Source: Rhizobium sp. C1 (GTDB lineage Bacteria > Pseudomonadota > Alphaproteobacteria > Rhizobiales > Rhizobiaceae). Taken from it: 64,000 nt of DNA. Under the pieces are notes generated by a model. The model was not told the origin of the DNA, searched no databases, and was given only the letters and a program-made list of their open reading frames with translations. The stretch covers positions 370,718-434,717 of the forward strand of contig NZ_JAJNCY010000003.1 of assembly GCF_021026335.1 (NCBI RefSeq), read 5' to 3'. Positions within the stretch are counted from its first letter, which is position 1, and each line of letters opens with the position of its first letter. A program made the translations under genes and the position numbers. This document shows, in pieces, positions 35,568 through 44,900 of the stretch.

Positions 35568-36424
35568 CGTCCGCCCTCCCGCGTGAAGAGGCCGTTGGGA
35601 CGCAGGATCAGGACGAGGATCATCACCGCGTAGATGATGAAGGCGCCGGCCTGTGGGAGGTAATATTTGCCCGCGACATCGGCGATGCCGAGAAGCAGCG
35701 CGGCGATGAACGGACCGGTGATCGAAGACGTGCCGCCGACGGTGACGACGATCATGAAATAGATGAGAAATTTCAGCGGGAAATTCGGGTCAAGACCCAG
35801 CATGTCCGCGCCGAGCGCGCCGCCGAGGCCTGCAAGACCGGAGCCGAGCGCGAAGGTCAGCACGAAAATGGTCGAGACATTGATGCCAAGCCCGCGCGCC
35901 ACGCGCCCGTCATCGACAGCGGCGCGAAGCTGGCTGCCGAAGCGCGTGCGGGTCAAGGCAAGTTGGAGTGCCACCGCCAGAATGGCGCAGATGACGATGA
36001 CGAACAGGCGGCTGCGGCCTATTCCAATGCCGAAGACATCGAAGCGACCTCGCAGTTCGTCCGGCAGGTTGATGAGCTGCTGCTGGCCGCCCATGAAATA
36101 ATCCGCCGCCGCAATCGCCATGAAGACGAGGCCGATGGAAAAGAGAACCTGATCGAGATGCGAGGCGCGGTAAAGCCGGCGATAGAGCGTGACTTCGAGG
36201 GCTGCGCCGATGAGTGCCGTGGCGACAAAGGCCGCCGGCAGGCACAGATAGAACGAGACGCCGTAGCGGTTCATCAGGATCACGGTGACATAGCCACCCG
36301 CCATGGCGAAGGCCCCGTGGGCGAGGTTCACGAAATTCATCAGCCCGAGCGTGATCGACAAGCCGCAGGCCAGGACGAAGAGCAGCATTCCATAAGCGAT
36401 GCCGTCGAACAGGATCGTCAGCAT
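35564..36424 (-). CDS. livH: LIV-type ABC transporter permease (LivH-like)
   Basis: Permease of 286 residues, LivH class, with the typical N-terminal GIAYGMLLFVLACGLSITLG helix, the NLAHGAFAM motif and the cytoplasmic RAAVDDGRVARGLGINV loop. It is separated from the binding-protein gene by 93 bp that carry a stable hairpin. With LivM it forms the channel of the importer. Confidence 0.82.
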   Translation of the reverse strand: MLTILFDGIAYGMLLFVLACGLSITLGLMNFVNLAHGAFAMAGGYVTVILMNRYGVSFYLCLPAAFVATALIGAALEVTLYRRLYRASHLDQVLFSIGLVFMAIAAADYFMGGQQQLINLPDELRGRFDVFGIGIGRSRLFVIVICAILAVALQLALTRTRFGSQLRAAVDDGRVARGLGINVSTIFVLTFALGSGLAGLGGALGADMLGLDPNFPLKFLIYFMIVVTVGGTSSITGPFIAALLLGIADVAGKYYLPQAGAFIIYAVMILVLILRPNGLFTREGGR

Positions 36425-36441
36425 GGTCTCTCCCGGTTATA

Positions 36442-36462
36442 CGGCGGGGAAGCGCCCCGCCG
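36442..36462 (-). other. Intercistronic hairpin between binding protein and LivH
   Basis: A perfect 8-bp GC stem (36442-36449 with 36455-36462, loop AAGCG) lies in the gap between the binding-protein stop and the LivH start. It probably stabilises the upstream message or lowers read-through into the permease genes. Confidence 0.5.
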
Positions 36463-36517
36463 CCGGTTTCGGAAATGTCAGTGACTGGAGATCACCGAAC
36501 TGAGATCGCTTGGCGAC

Positions 36518-37687
36518 TTACTTGGCCACGAAGGGGTCGTGGACCTTCTTGAAGGTGTCGAACTCGACATTGTAGAGTTCGCCGTCCTTCTTCTCGACCT
36601 TGCGGATATAGATGTCCTGCACAATGTCGCGGGTGGCGGGATCAATGGAGATGGGCCCACGCGGGCTCGTCCATTCCATGCCCTTCATCGCGGCGATCAG
36701 CTTCGTCCCGTCGGTATCGCCATTGGTCTTGGCCAATGCGGCATAGGCGAGATGCATCGCGTCATAGCCGCCGACGGCCATGAAGTTCGGCCGGATCTTG
36801 GCCGCCTCCTTCACCTGTTTGACGAAGGCCTTGTTTTCCGGGCTGTCATGGGCGGCGGAGTAGAAATGGCCGGTGATGACGCCGAGCGCCGGATCGCCGA
36901 TGGCGCCGAGCAGATCGTCATCGGTCACATCGCCGGTGGCGATCAGCTTGATGCCGGCATCCGCCAGACCGCGATCGACGAACTGCTTCATGAACAGCGA
37001 GCCGACGCCGGCCGGAACGAAGACGAAGACGGCATCCGGCTTGGCGTCGCGCACCCGCTGCAGGAAGGGTGCGAAGTCGGGATTCTGCAGCGGCACGCGG
37101 ACGGCTTCAACGATCTGACCACCATCCTTTTTGAACTGGTCGGTAAAACCCTTCTCGATGTCGTAGCCCGGGCCGTAATCCGTCACCAGGGTCACGACGC
37201 GCTTCAGCCCGTTTTTGGCGGCCCAGGTCGCGACCGGCACGGCGGATTGTGGGCCGGCCATGGATGTCCGCACGAAGTAGTCGGACTTCGACATGATGGC
37301 TGACGTCGTGGCTGACGTGATGATGGCGGGCACCTTCGCCTGATTGAGGACGGGTGCGACCGCCATGGCCAGCGGCGTCAGGCCGAAGCCAACCAGCATC
37401 GACACCTTATCATTGACGACAAGTTCCTGCGCGATGCGGCGCGTCTGATCGGCGGTGCCCGCGTCGTCGCGCAGAACGATCTCGATCTTCTTGCCGCCCG
37501 CTGTGTCGCCATTCAACGCCATGTATGCACGAACGCCGGCTTCGACCTGTCGGCCGGTCGAGGCAAAGGGGCCGGTCATCGGCAGGATCAGTCCGATTTT
37601 GACGGTGTCGGCGGCCATCGCCGTACCGGCGGCCGATAGCATGGCAAGCGCTGCGGCGCTCGCGATCAAATGACGTCTGGTGATCAT
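36518..37687 (-). CDS. LIV-type ABC transporter substrate-binding protein
   Basis: Periplasmic type-I binding protein of 389 residues. The signal peptide begins MITRRHLIAS, Tat-like, and ends near AGTAMA. The mature protein begins DTVKIGLILPMTGPFAS, as in amide and aromatic-acid binding LIV proteins. ATG 37687 follows GGGAGGAAG; a longer upstream frame has no signal sequence. First gene of the operon, with a TGTATACA operator 114 bp upstream. Relatives in soil bacteria bind benzoate- or cinnamate-type acids as well as amino acids. Vanillate, syringate or a related methoxybenzoate is the ligand predicted from context. Confidence 0.8.
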   Translation of the reverse strand: MITRRHLIASAAALAMLSAAGTAMAADTVKIGLILPMTGPFASTGRQVEAGVRAYMALNGDTAGGKKIEIVLRDDAGTADQTRRIAQELVVNDKVSMLVGFGLTPLAMAVAPVLNQAKVPAIITSATTSAIMSKSDYFVRTSMAGPQSAVPVATWAAKNGLKRVVTLVTDYGPGYDIEKGFTDQFKKDGGQIVEAVRVPLQNPDFAPFLQRVRDAKPDAVFVFVPAGVGSLFMKQFVDRGLADAGIKLIATGDVTDDDLLGAIGDPALGVITGHFYSAAHDSPENKAFVKQVKEAAKIRPNFMAVGGYDAMHLAYAALAKTNGDTDGTKLIAAMKGMEWTSPRGPISIDPATRDIVQDIYIRKVEKKDGELYNVEFDTFKKVHDPFVAK

Positions 37688-37801
37688 GTGTACTTCCTCC
37701 CGTTTATCGTCCCGACACCCGATCGCCATCGGTAAAACCGGACAGGAAGGGCCCGCTCCTCCAAGCACCTTTCCAAGCGATCGCTCCATGAATGAGAGGT
37801 A

Positions 37802-37811
37802 ATGTATACAT
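37802..37811. promoter_or_regulatory. GntR-type operator, site 4 (LIV operon)
   Basis: Perfect palindrome ATGTATACAT in the 289-bp gap between the binding-protein gene and the response-regulator gene. Read towards the LIV operon its context is CTATGTATACATTAC, closely matching sites 1 and 3. The distance from gntR is about 7 kb, so the match supports a true regulon rather than a local repeat. Confidence 0.65.
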
Positions 37812-37976
37812 AGTTATACTGGCCGCACAAGATGCGATCGAAGAGTGCCCGGTTCCAAGGCGTGCGCGCCGAAGCGGCTTGGTTGCCGCGGAGAAGCGCG
37901 CGAATTTTAGACCGTCGACGGAACTTTCACCCAACACACACGTTTGAAAGTTCTTTGATCATTTTCGGGGACACAA

Positions 37977-38342
37977 ATGACCACACCTTCCGGCCTGCGT
38001 GTATTCGTCGTGGAAGACGAAGAACTCGTGTTGATGATGATCGAAACCATGCTTGAAGAACTGGGATGTATCGTCACGGGAAGTGCAAAGTCGGTGCCCG
38101 TAGCGCTTTCAGCCGTCGAAACGGTTCCCTTTGATCTCGCCTTGCTGGATGTGAATCTGGAGGGCGTCAAGGTCTTCCCGGTCGCCGAGGCCATTGCGGA
38201 GAAAGGCCTGCCTTTCATCATCTCAAGCGGCTATGGGCGGGAGGGTGTCCCTGACGCGTTCCGGCATGTTCCCATCATTCCCAAGCCCTTTAGGCTGGAA
38301 GAGCTGGATGAGGCCATTCGCCAAGCCTTTACGCCAGCCTGA
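37977..38342 (+). CDS. Stand-alone response-regulator receiver protein
   Basis: CheY-like single receiver domain of 121 residues with no output domain. Acidic pair Glu13/Asp14 (VVEDEE), phospho-acceptor Asp58 (LLDVNL) and Lys103 (PKPF) are present. It is 48 bp upstream of a very large hybrid histidine kinase on the same strand, so it is probably a phospho-relay or feedback partner of that kinase. GGGGA lies eight bases before the ATG. Confidence 0.8.
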   Translation: MTTPSGLRVFVVEDEELVLMMIETMLEELGCIVTGSAKSVPVALSAVETVPFDLALLDVNLEGVKVFPVAEAIAEKGLPFIISSGYGREGVPDAFRHVPIIPKPFRLEELDEAIRQAFTPA

Positions 38343-38390
38343 CAGTTCAGGACGTAATTCAATGACATCCCCAGTTTGCCGGAACGCATT

Positions 38391-41300
38391 ATGAGTGAAC
38401 ATGATCTCGAGACGAACGCCGGCGCCCATCTCAATTTCCTGGCAGGCGGCGGGGAAATGGGTGCGCTCATTCGCGCTCACGACTGGAGCAGGTCGCGCCT
38501 GGGCCCGCCGCAATTCTGGCCGCAGAGCCTGAAGACCGCGATCCGCATCATGCTCACGTCCAGACAGCCGATCTGGATCGGTTGGGGCGAGCAGCTGATC
38601 TACCTTTATAATGACGCCTACAAGTCCATCATCGGTGGCAAGCACCCTTGGGCACTCGGCAGACCAACGGCAGAGGTCTGGCGCGAGATCTGGCCGGAAA
38701 TCGGCCCCATGCTCACCAAGGCCATGGGCGGTGTCGAGGGAACCTATGTCGAGGAGCAGCTCCTGATCATGGAGCGGCACGGATATCCCGAGGAAACCTA
38801 TTACACATTTTCCTACAGCCCGATCCCGACGGATGACGGCACGCCAGGCGGCATCATCTGCGCCAACACGGACGACACGCGACGGGTCATCGGTGACAGG
38901 CAGTTGCGTCTGCTCAGAGAGCTCGCGGCCCGCACTGCAGAGGCAAGAACCTGGCAGGAGGCCTGCGAAAGAAGTATCCGCGCTCTTTCCACCGATCAGC
39001 ACGACATCACGTTCGCGCTCTTGTTCATGGCGCCGTCCGTCGGGGCCGAAGCGACTATGGCGGCCTCTTTCGGTGTCCACCTGCCTGAACATGGAAAGGT
39101 CAGCGAGTTTTCCTCCTGGCCGCTTGCCGAGGTGATGCAAAATCACCAACCACTCCTTTTGAGCGACGTATCCGGGCTGTTTCCGGGTTCGGCGCCGTTG
39201 GGGGCGTGGGACCGGGAAAGCGCTCAGGCCTCCATTTTGCCCGTGCTGCCGTCCGGCGAAACGGGTCGGGCTGGGGCACTTGTGGTCGGCTTGAACCCCT
39301 ATCGTCAGTTCGATGAGGGCTATCGCGGCTTCCTGACGCTGGTTGCGGGCCAGATCGCCTCGGCAATCGCCAATGCGGACGCCTATGAGGAGGAACGCCG
39401 GCGGGTGGAGGCGCTTGCCGAACTGGACCGCGCCAAGACGGCTTTCTTCTCCAATGTCTCGCATGAGTTCCGGACGCCGCTCACACTGATGCTGGGGCCG
39501 CTCGAGGATGCATTGTCTGCCGACCTTACAGCGGACCATATGCGGTCGCAGGTGGAGCTTGCCCACCGCAACGGCTCGCGTCTCTTGCGGCTGGTCAACA
39601 GTCTTCTCGACTTCTCGCGCATAGAAGCCGGGCGGGTCAGCGCCCGTTATCAGGCAACCGATCTCTGCGAATTCACAACAGATATCGCCTCCAGCTTTCG
39701 TTCCACGATTGAAAGGGCGGGCCTGAAGCTCTCCATTGACTGCGAGGGGTTGCCCGACCTCGTCTACATCGATCGCGACATGTGGGAGAAGGTGATCCTC
39801 AACCTTCTGTCGAACGCCTTCAAATTCACGATGGAAGGCGAGATTTCCGTCTCCGTCGGAATGGCGTCCGATGGCCAGTCCGCCGCCGTGACGGTGCGGG
39901 ACACGGGTGTGGGGATTCCGGCGCATGAGATGCCCAAGCTGTTCGAGCGCTTTCATCGCGTCGAAGGCGCGCGGGGTCGCAGCTTTGAGGGCAGTGGCAT
40001 CGGTCTGGCGCTGGTGCATGAACTGGTGATGCTGCACGGCGGCTCCATCACGGCCGAAAGCACGGAAGGGGAGGGCACCCGGTTTACCGTGACCCTGCCG
40101 CTGGGCCGCGCGCATTTGCAGCGGGAGCGGATCCTCGAAGGTGGTGCGGTCACGACGGCGGCGGTCTCCAGGTCGCATGAATTCGTGGAGGAGGCTCTGC
40201 GTTGGCTGCCGGATACCTCTGCCCGTCAAACCCATCCCGAGATATCCGTCTCCGGCCTGAATGCGCTGACGGTGCAGGGCGATCTCTCGCAAAACCTGGG
40301 CAAGCGCATCCTGCTTGCCGATGACAATGCCGATATGCGCGCCTATGTCGGTCGCCTTCTCGAAGCGCAAGGCTACGAGGTTGTTCTGGCCGCCGATGGC
40401 CAGGCGGCGCTTGAACTCGCGCATGAGCGCAAGCCGCATCTCATCCTCACCGACGTGATGATGCCTAAGCTGGACGGCTTCGGCCTGCTCCGGGCCGTGC
40501 GAACCAATAGTGCTCTTGCTGACACGCCGGTCATCATGCTGTCGGCGCGTGCGGGCGAGGAAGCCAAGGTCGAAGGCCTGGATGCCGGCGCGGACGACTA
40601 TCTGATCAAGCCCTTTGCAGCGCGCGAACTGGTTGCGCGGGTTCACTCCAACATTCAGATGGCGGAGATCCGGCGAGAGGCCGCCCGCGCCGTCTTCAAG
40701 AGCGAACAGCGTTTTCTGATGACGCGCGAGCGCCTTGGTCGGGCGCTTTCGACCGGCCGTGTGGCGGTGTTCGACTGGTCAGTGGACAGCGACAGGCTCA
40801 CCATCCATGGACCTCTGGCAGAGGTTTTCGGTGTCGATGCTTCGCAGGCCGAGACCGGGCTGCCGTTGCAGCATTTCGTTCAGGCGATCGACAGCCGCGA
40901 TGTCGAGCGGGTTCTCTCGGTGCTCGATCGCTCCGTCGAGAGCGGCGCACCCTACGAAGCGGAATACCGGGTCCACGGGAGCGGCCAGGAGCGCGTTGTC
41001 GTGGCTCGCGGGCAGGTTGCCTGTGATGCAGCGGGCCAGAGGAACATGAGCGGTGTCATCATCGACATCACGGCGGAGAAGAGTGTGACGCGGGAGCTTG
41101 AGGAGCAGATGCGCGCCCTCTCCATCCTGAACCGGACCGCCAGCGCCATTTCCGGCGATCTCGACCAGGAAAGGCTTGTCCAAGCCATCACGGATGCGAG
41201 CATCGAGCTGAGCGGCGCGCAATTTGGCGCATTCTATTACGATGTGTCCCATGATGAAGGCGAAGGCCAGATCCTTTGCAGCGTCTGCGGACTGGACCGC

Positions 41301-42887
41301 GCGGGTCTCCAAGCCCTCTCACAGCGCTGGGGTGGCCGGATCTTCAATTGCGAGATTGCCGGCAACGAGATTGTATGTTTGCCCGACATTACGTCCGATC
41401 CCCTTTATCCTCAGGCGCCGGTCGACGGTCATGCTGCCGAAGACCTGCCGTCTGTCCGCAGCTATCTCGCTGTTCCGGTCAAGTCGCGCACCGGCAAGGT
41501 CATGGGTGGCCTCTTCTTTGGTCACGGTGAGGCGAATATTTTCGATGCGCGGACCGAAGAGCGGATCATGGCGCTTGCCAGTCAGGCTGCCGTCGCCATC
41601 GACAATGCGCGGCTTTTCCGCTCTGCCGAGAAGGAATTGCGGCAGCGCCGTGTGGCGGAGGAAGAGCTGCAGGGGCTCAATGCCACGCTGGAGCAGCGCG
41701 TTGCCGAGGAGATTGCCGAACGGGCCAAGGCGGAAGAAGCCTTGCGCCAGGCGCACAAGATGGAGGCTGTCGGCCAGCTGACGGGCGGCGTCGCCCATGA
41801 CTTCAACAACCTTCTGACCGTCATCATCGGCGGCCTCGACACGATCAAGCGCAGCAAGCCCGGGGATGAGGCGAGGATCATGCGCGCTGCTGAGATGGCA
41901 TTGCAGGGGGCGCATCGCGCCGCGAGCCTGACCGGGCGGTTGCTGGCCTTTTCCCGTCGGCAGCCGCTCAATCCGAAGCCGCTGGATCCCAATATTCTCG
42001 TGCGCGACATGAATGAACTGCTGCACCGGACCCTAGGAGAACAGATCGAGCTGGAAGGGGTGCTGGCCCCGCGTGTCTGGACGATCGAGGTGGATCAGAA
42101 CCAGCTCGAAAGCGCCATCATAAACCTTGCCGTCAACGCGCGCGATGCGATGCCGGCCGGCGGAAAGCTGACGATAGAGACATCCAACACTGCGCTGGAC
42201 GAGTCCTATGCAGCGACCGACGCCGAAGTCGTGCCGGGGCAATATGTCATGATCGCCGTCAGCGATTCCGGTTTCGGCATGTCGAAGGAGACACTGAGCC
42301 GAGCCTTCGAGCCCTTCTACACGACCAAGGAGGTCGGACGCGGTACCGGCCTTGGGCTCAGCATGGTCTATGGCTTCGTCAAGCAGTCGGGCGGCCATGT
42401 GACCATCTATAGCGAAGAGGGCCAGGGAACTACGATCAAGCTCTATTTCCCGCGGTTCCGCGGCGAAATCGATCATCTTCCGGTCGCCGACGCGGCCGCG
42501 ATACCGACCAGCAGCGAAGGGGAGGTCATTCTCGTCGTCGAAGACAATGACGAAGTTCGCGCCTACAGCAAGATGATCCTGACCGAACTCGGTTATCTGG
42601 TTCTGGAGGCTGCGGATTGCGAGGCGGGTCTCGGCATACTGCGAACCGACCGGCGCATCGATCTGCTCTTCACCGATGTCGTCCTACCGGGCCGCACGGG
42701 CAAGCAACTGGCGGACGAGGCCTGGAAACTGAGGCCCGGCCTGAAGGTTTTGTTCACGACCGGCTATTCGCGCAACGCCATCGTCCATCACGGCCGGCTC
42801 GATGCAGGGCTGCAGCTGATTTCGAAACCCTTCACCTTCGAACAACTGGCATCCCGCGTCAGAGGCGTACTCGACAAGCCGGACTGA
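38391..42887 (+). CDS. Large hybrid sensor histidine kinase with two kinase modules
   Basis: A 1498-residue soluble hybrid kinase. Order: PAS-like domain (about 40-155), GAF-like domain (about 165-330), HisKA with His358 (SHEFRTPL), HATPase, receiver with Asp688 ([11 protein letters not shown]), PAS (about 780-900), GAF (about 920-1080), coiled coil, second HisKA with His1136 ([11 protein letters not shown]), HATPase, and a C-terminal receiver with Asp1429 (FTDVVLPG). No membrane segment or DNA-binding domain is present. ATG 38391 is used; TTG 38376 is possible. Two full kinase/receiver modules in one chain suggest an internal relay. The signal is unknown. Confidence 0.82.
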   Translation: MSEHDLETNAGAHLNFLAGGGEMGALIRAHDWSRSRLGPPQFWPQSLKTAIRIMLTSRQPIWIGWGEQLIYLYNDAYKSIIGGKHPWALGRPTAEVWREIWPEIGPMLTKAMGGVEGTYVEEQLLIMERHGYPEETYYTFSYSPIPTDDGTPGGIICANTDDTRRVIGDRQLRLLRELAARTAEARTWQEACERSIRALSTDQHDITFALLFMAPSVGAEATMAASFGVHLPEHGKVSEFSSWPLAEVMQNHQPLLLSDVSGLFPGSAPLGAWDRESAQASILPVLPSGETGRAGALVVGLNPYRQFDEGYRGFLTLVAGQIASAIANADAYEEERRRVEALAELDRAKTAFFSNVSHEFRTPLTLMLGPLEDALSADLTADHMRSQVELAHRNGSRLLRLVNSLLDFSRIEAGRVSARYQATDLCEFTTDIASSFRSTIERAGLKLSIDCEGLPDLVYIDRDMWEKVILNLLSNAFKFTMEGEISVSVGMASDGQSAAVTVRDTGVGIPAHEMPKLFERFHRVEGARGRSFEGSGIGLALVHELVMLHGGSITAESTEGEGTRFTVTLPLGRAHLQRERILEGGAVTTAAVSRSHEFVEEALRWLPDTSARQTHPEISVSGLNALTVQGDLSQNLGKRILLADDNADMRAYVGRLLEAQGYEVVLAADGQAALELAHERKPHLILTDVMMPKLDGFGLLRAVRTNSALADTPVIMLSARAGEEAKVEGLDAGADDYLIKPFAARELVARVHSNIQMAEIRREAARAVFKSEQRFLMTRERLGRALSTGRVAVFDWSVDSDRLTIHGPLAEVFGVDASQAETGLPLQHFVQAIDSRDVERVLSVLDRSVESGAPYEAEYRVHGSGQERVVVARGQVACDAAGQRNMSGVIIDITAEKSVTRELEEQMRALSILNRTASAISGDLDQERLVQAITDASIELSGAQFGAFYYDVSHDEGEGQILCSVCGLDRAGLQALSQRWGGRIFNCEIAGNEIVCLPDITSDPLYPQAPVDGHAAEDLPSVRSYLAVPVKSRTGKVMGGLFFGHGEANIFDARTEERIMALASQAAVAIDNARLFRSAEKELRQRRVAEEELQGLNATLEQRVAEEIAERAKAEEALRQAHKMEAVGQLTGGVAHDFNNLLTVIIGGLDTIKRSKPGDEARIMRAAEMALQGAHRAASLTGRLLAFSRRQPLNPKPLDPNILVRDMNELLHRTLGEQIELEGVLAPRVWTIEVDQNQLESAIINLAVNARDAMPAGGKLTIETSNTALDESYAATDAEVVPGQYVMIAVSDSGFGMSKETLSRAFEPFYTTKEVGRGTGLGLSMVYGFVKQSGGHVTIYSEEGQGTTIKLYFPRFRGEIDHLPVADAAAIPTSSEGEVILVVEDNDEVRAYSKMILTELGYLVLEAADCEAGLGILRTDRRIDLLFTDVVLPGRTGKQLADEAWKLRPGLKVLFTTGYSRNAIVHHGRLDAGLQLISKPFTFEQLASRVRGVLDKPD

Positions 42888-42905
42888 AAAGCGACGGCAA
42901 CCGGC

Positions 42906-43901
42906 TCAGCGGCTGACGTCGATCACGACGCGACCGCGGATCTTGCCGGCGACGATGGCCTCGGCAAGTTCGGGGAGCTTCGACATAGGCTCGACCGTGG
43001 TCATCGCCGCGAGGTGATCCGTATTCAGCGTCTCGGCGAGCGTCTGCCATGCCTGCTTGCGCAGCGCCATGGGCGCCATGACGGAATCGACGCCGAGGAG
43101 GGCAACGCCGCGCAGGATATGCGGCATGACGGTAGCCGGCAGATCAGCCCCGCCGGCAAGTCCGCAGGCCGCGACAGCGCCACCGTAATTTGTCTGCGCC
43201 AGAATGTTGGCCAGCGTTGTCGAGCCGACGGCGTCCACCGCCCCGCTCCAGCGCTCCTTTTGCAGGGGCGCGCCCTTTTCGGCCAGGCTGGCCCGGTCGA
43301 CAAAGCCGCTTGCCCCCAGTGCTGCGAGATAGTCGTGGGTGTCGGGCCGCCCTGTCGAGGCCGTCACCCGATACCCCTTCGTCGAAAGCAGGCTGATCGC
43401 GACCGAGCCGACGCCGCCGGCCGCGCCTGTCACCAGAACCTCGCCTTCGCCCGGCCGGATTGCGCCCCAGCGCTCCAGCGCATCGACGCAGAGAGCGGCC
43501 GTATAGCCGGCCGTTCCGATCGCCATCGCCTGTTCGAAGGAAAACGCGTCCGGCAGCGCCATCAGCCATTCCGGCTTGAGGCGCTGATAGCGGCTGTAGC
43601 CGCCCCATTCCGTTTCCGACAAACCAAAACCGTTGACGACAACCCGGTCGCCCGCATTCCAGAGCGGCGAGCGCGATTCTACCACGGTTCCGGCAAGGTC
43701 GATGCCGGCGACCAGGGGGGTGCGGCGCGCGATCCGGCCCTTGCCGCTGACCGCAAGACCATCCTTGTAATTCAGTGTGGAGTGGCTGATTTCGACGAGA
43801 ACGTCATGATCTGGCAGATCGGCAAGCGTCAGAGCGCGGAAGGCCGCTTTCGGCTTTCCGTCCACGGCGTCGATGACGATGGCATTGAATGTTTCGCTCA
43901 T
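42906..43901 (-). CDS. Acrylyl-CoA reductase-like zinc-free MDR (AcuI/YhdH family)
   Basis: Medium-chain dehydrogenase/reductase of 331 residues of the YhdH/AcuI group, NADPH-dependent reductases of acryloyl-CoA and related enoyl compounds. Features: STLNYKDGLAVSGKGRI near the N-terminus, PGIDLAGTV-type segment VAGIDLAGTV, the VTGAAGGVGSVAISLL nucleotide-binding loop and SGRPDTHDYLAALGA as SSTGR-type region. The catalytic zinc cysteines of alcohol dehydrogenases are absent, as expected. GGAGGAG precedes the ATG. It is convergent with the kinase gene and has no obvious partner. Confidence 0.83.
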   Translation of the reverse strand: MSETFNAIVIDAVDGKPKAAFRALTLADLPDHDVLVEISHSTLNYKDGLAVSGKGRIARRTPLVAGIDLAGTVVESRSPLWNAGDRVVVNGFGLSETEWGGYSRYQRLKPEWLMALPDAFSFEQAMAIGTAGYTAALCVDALERWGAIRPGEGEVLVTGAAGGVGSVAISLLSTKGYRVTASTGRPDTHDYLAALGASGFVDRASLAEKGAPLQKERWSGAVDAVGSTTLANILAQTNYGGAVAACGLAGGADLPATVMPHILRGVALLGVDSVMAPMALRKQAWQTLAETLNTDHLAAMTTVEPMSKLPELAEAIVAGKIRGRVVIDVSR

Positions 43902-44008
43902 GACCGCTGTTTCTCCTCCGCCGGTACGGTATGTCGGCGGAAAGATATCAGGCCGAGCCGTCGCTCGCGAGCCTATTTTGTCACCGTGCGGGCAGGATCC
44001 GACAGAGG

Positions 44009-44728
44009 TCAGGCGGTCAGGCGTATATCGGTCTTGTCGCGCAGAACGGGCTTCGTCGTGTAGGGCAGGATGCGGCGCAGGACTTCAAGACCCAGCGCCT
44101 GCGCATTCTCCTGTGCCTTGTCGAGATTCGAGATACGCTCCGGATCTGCCGTGTAAAGCGTGTCGCCGGCGGTGAAGACGTCGCGATAGGCGGCGCGTTC
44201 AATGATAGGCGTGGCGAAGACATGAACGCGACGCTTGGACAGCAGGTCCTTGACCGTCTGCAGCGAGCGCGTCGTTACCATGGGATTGATACGTGTCAGC
44301 ACGACGGAATGCGGAATGCGCATGTTGGCGCGATCGGCGAGATACTGGATCAGCTCAATGACATTCGCGCCGCCTTCCGCATCCATGGCCGAACCCTGGA
44401 TCGGGATGATCACATATTGCGACTGGCCGATGGCCTGCGCGAGCAGCGGACTGCGCGCGCCGGGAAGATCGAGCAGTACGAAATCGACCTCTTCCCTGGC
44501 GCGCTGGATATGTCCGTTCAGGCTGGCCGCCGTGACATAGGAGACGACGGAAAGACGCCTGGGGGCATTCGCACCCAGCTTCTCGTACCACTTGCTGAAC
44601 CACAGCTGCGGATCGGCATCGAGCACCGTCACGGAGAAACCCATGCGGATCAACTCGCAGGCCACGATGGCGACCGCGGTTGTCTTGCCGGCCCCGCCCT
44701 TGGTATTTGCGAATGCGATGATGGCCAT
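44009..44728 (-). CDS. ParA-family ATPase, orphan
   Basis: ParA/MinD-type ATPase of 239 residues with the deviant Walker A KGGAGKTT (10-17), Walker B LLDLPG and the DADPQLWFSKWYE switch segment. No ParB, centromere-like repeats or cell-division partner is adjacent. It resembles the small VirC1-like and plasmid-type ParA proteins found in rhizobial chromosomes. ATG 44728 gives the normal N-terminus with the ATPase motif at residue 10; an upstream in-frame start adds 28 implausible residues. Cargo-positioning is the family role; the cargo is unknown. Confidence 0.75.
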   Translation of the reverse strand: MAIIAFANTKGGAGKTTAVAIVACELIRMGFSVTVLDADPQLWFSKWYEKLGANAPRRLSVVSYVTAASLNGHIQRAREEVDFVLLDLPGARSPLLAQAIGQSQYVIIPIQGSAMDAEGGANVIELIQYLADRANMRIPHSVVLTRINPMVTTRSLQTVKDLLSKRRVHVFATPIIERAAYRDVFTAGDTLYTADPERISNLDKAQENAQALGLEVLRRILPYTTKPVLRDKTDIRLTA

Positions 44729-44900
44729 GATTGTCCCCGGTTTATGACGTCCAACTGCGTTGCCGGCGCGATTGAAAATCAGGCGCGCGATCAATGTCCA
44801 AGTGTTGCGCAAATCATGGTTAACGGCCGGTAAAGCGGCGAACCCAAAGCTGCTTTTATTCGGGATTGCACCCCTAAAACCAACGGCTATGAGGGGGAGA

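Noticed and set aside
38223..40646. An 807-codon open frame on the minus strand opposite the hybrid kinase
   Set aside because: Antisense to conserved kinase motifs; its product has no recognisable domain, and such frames are expected where codon third positions are mostly G or C.
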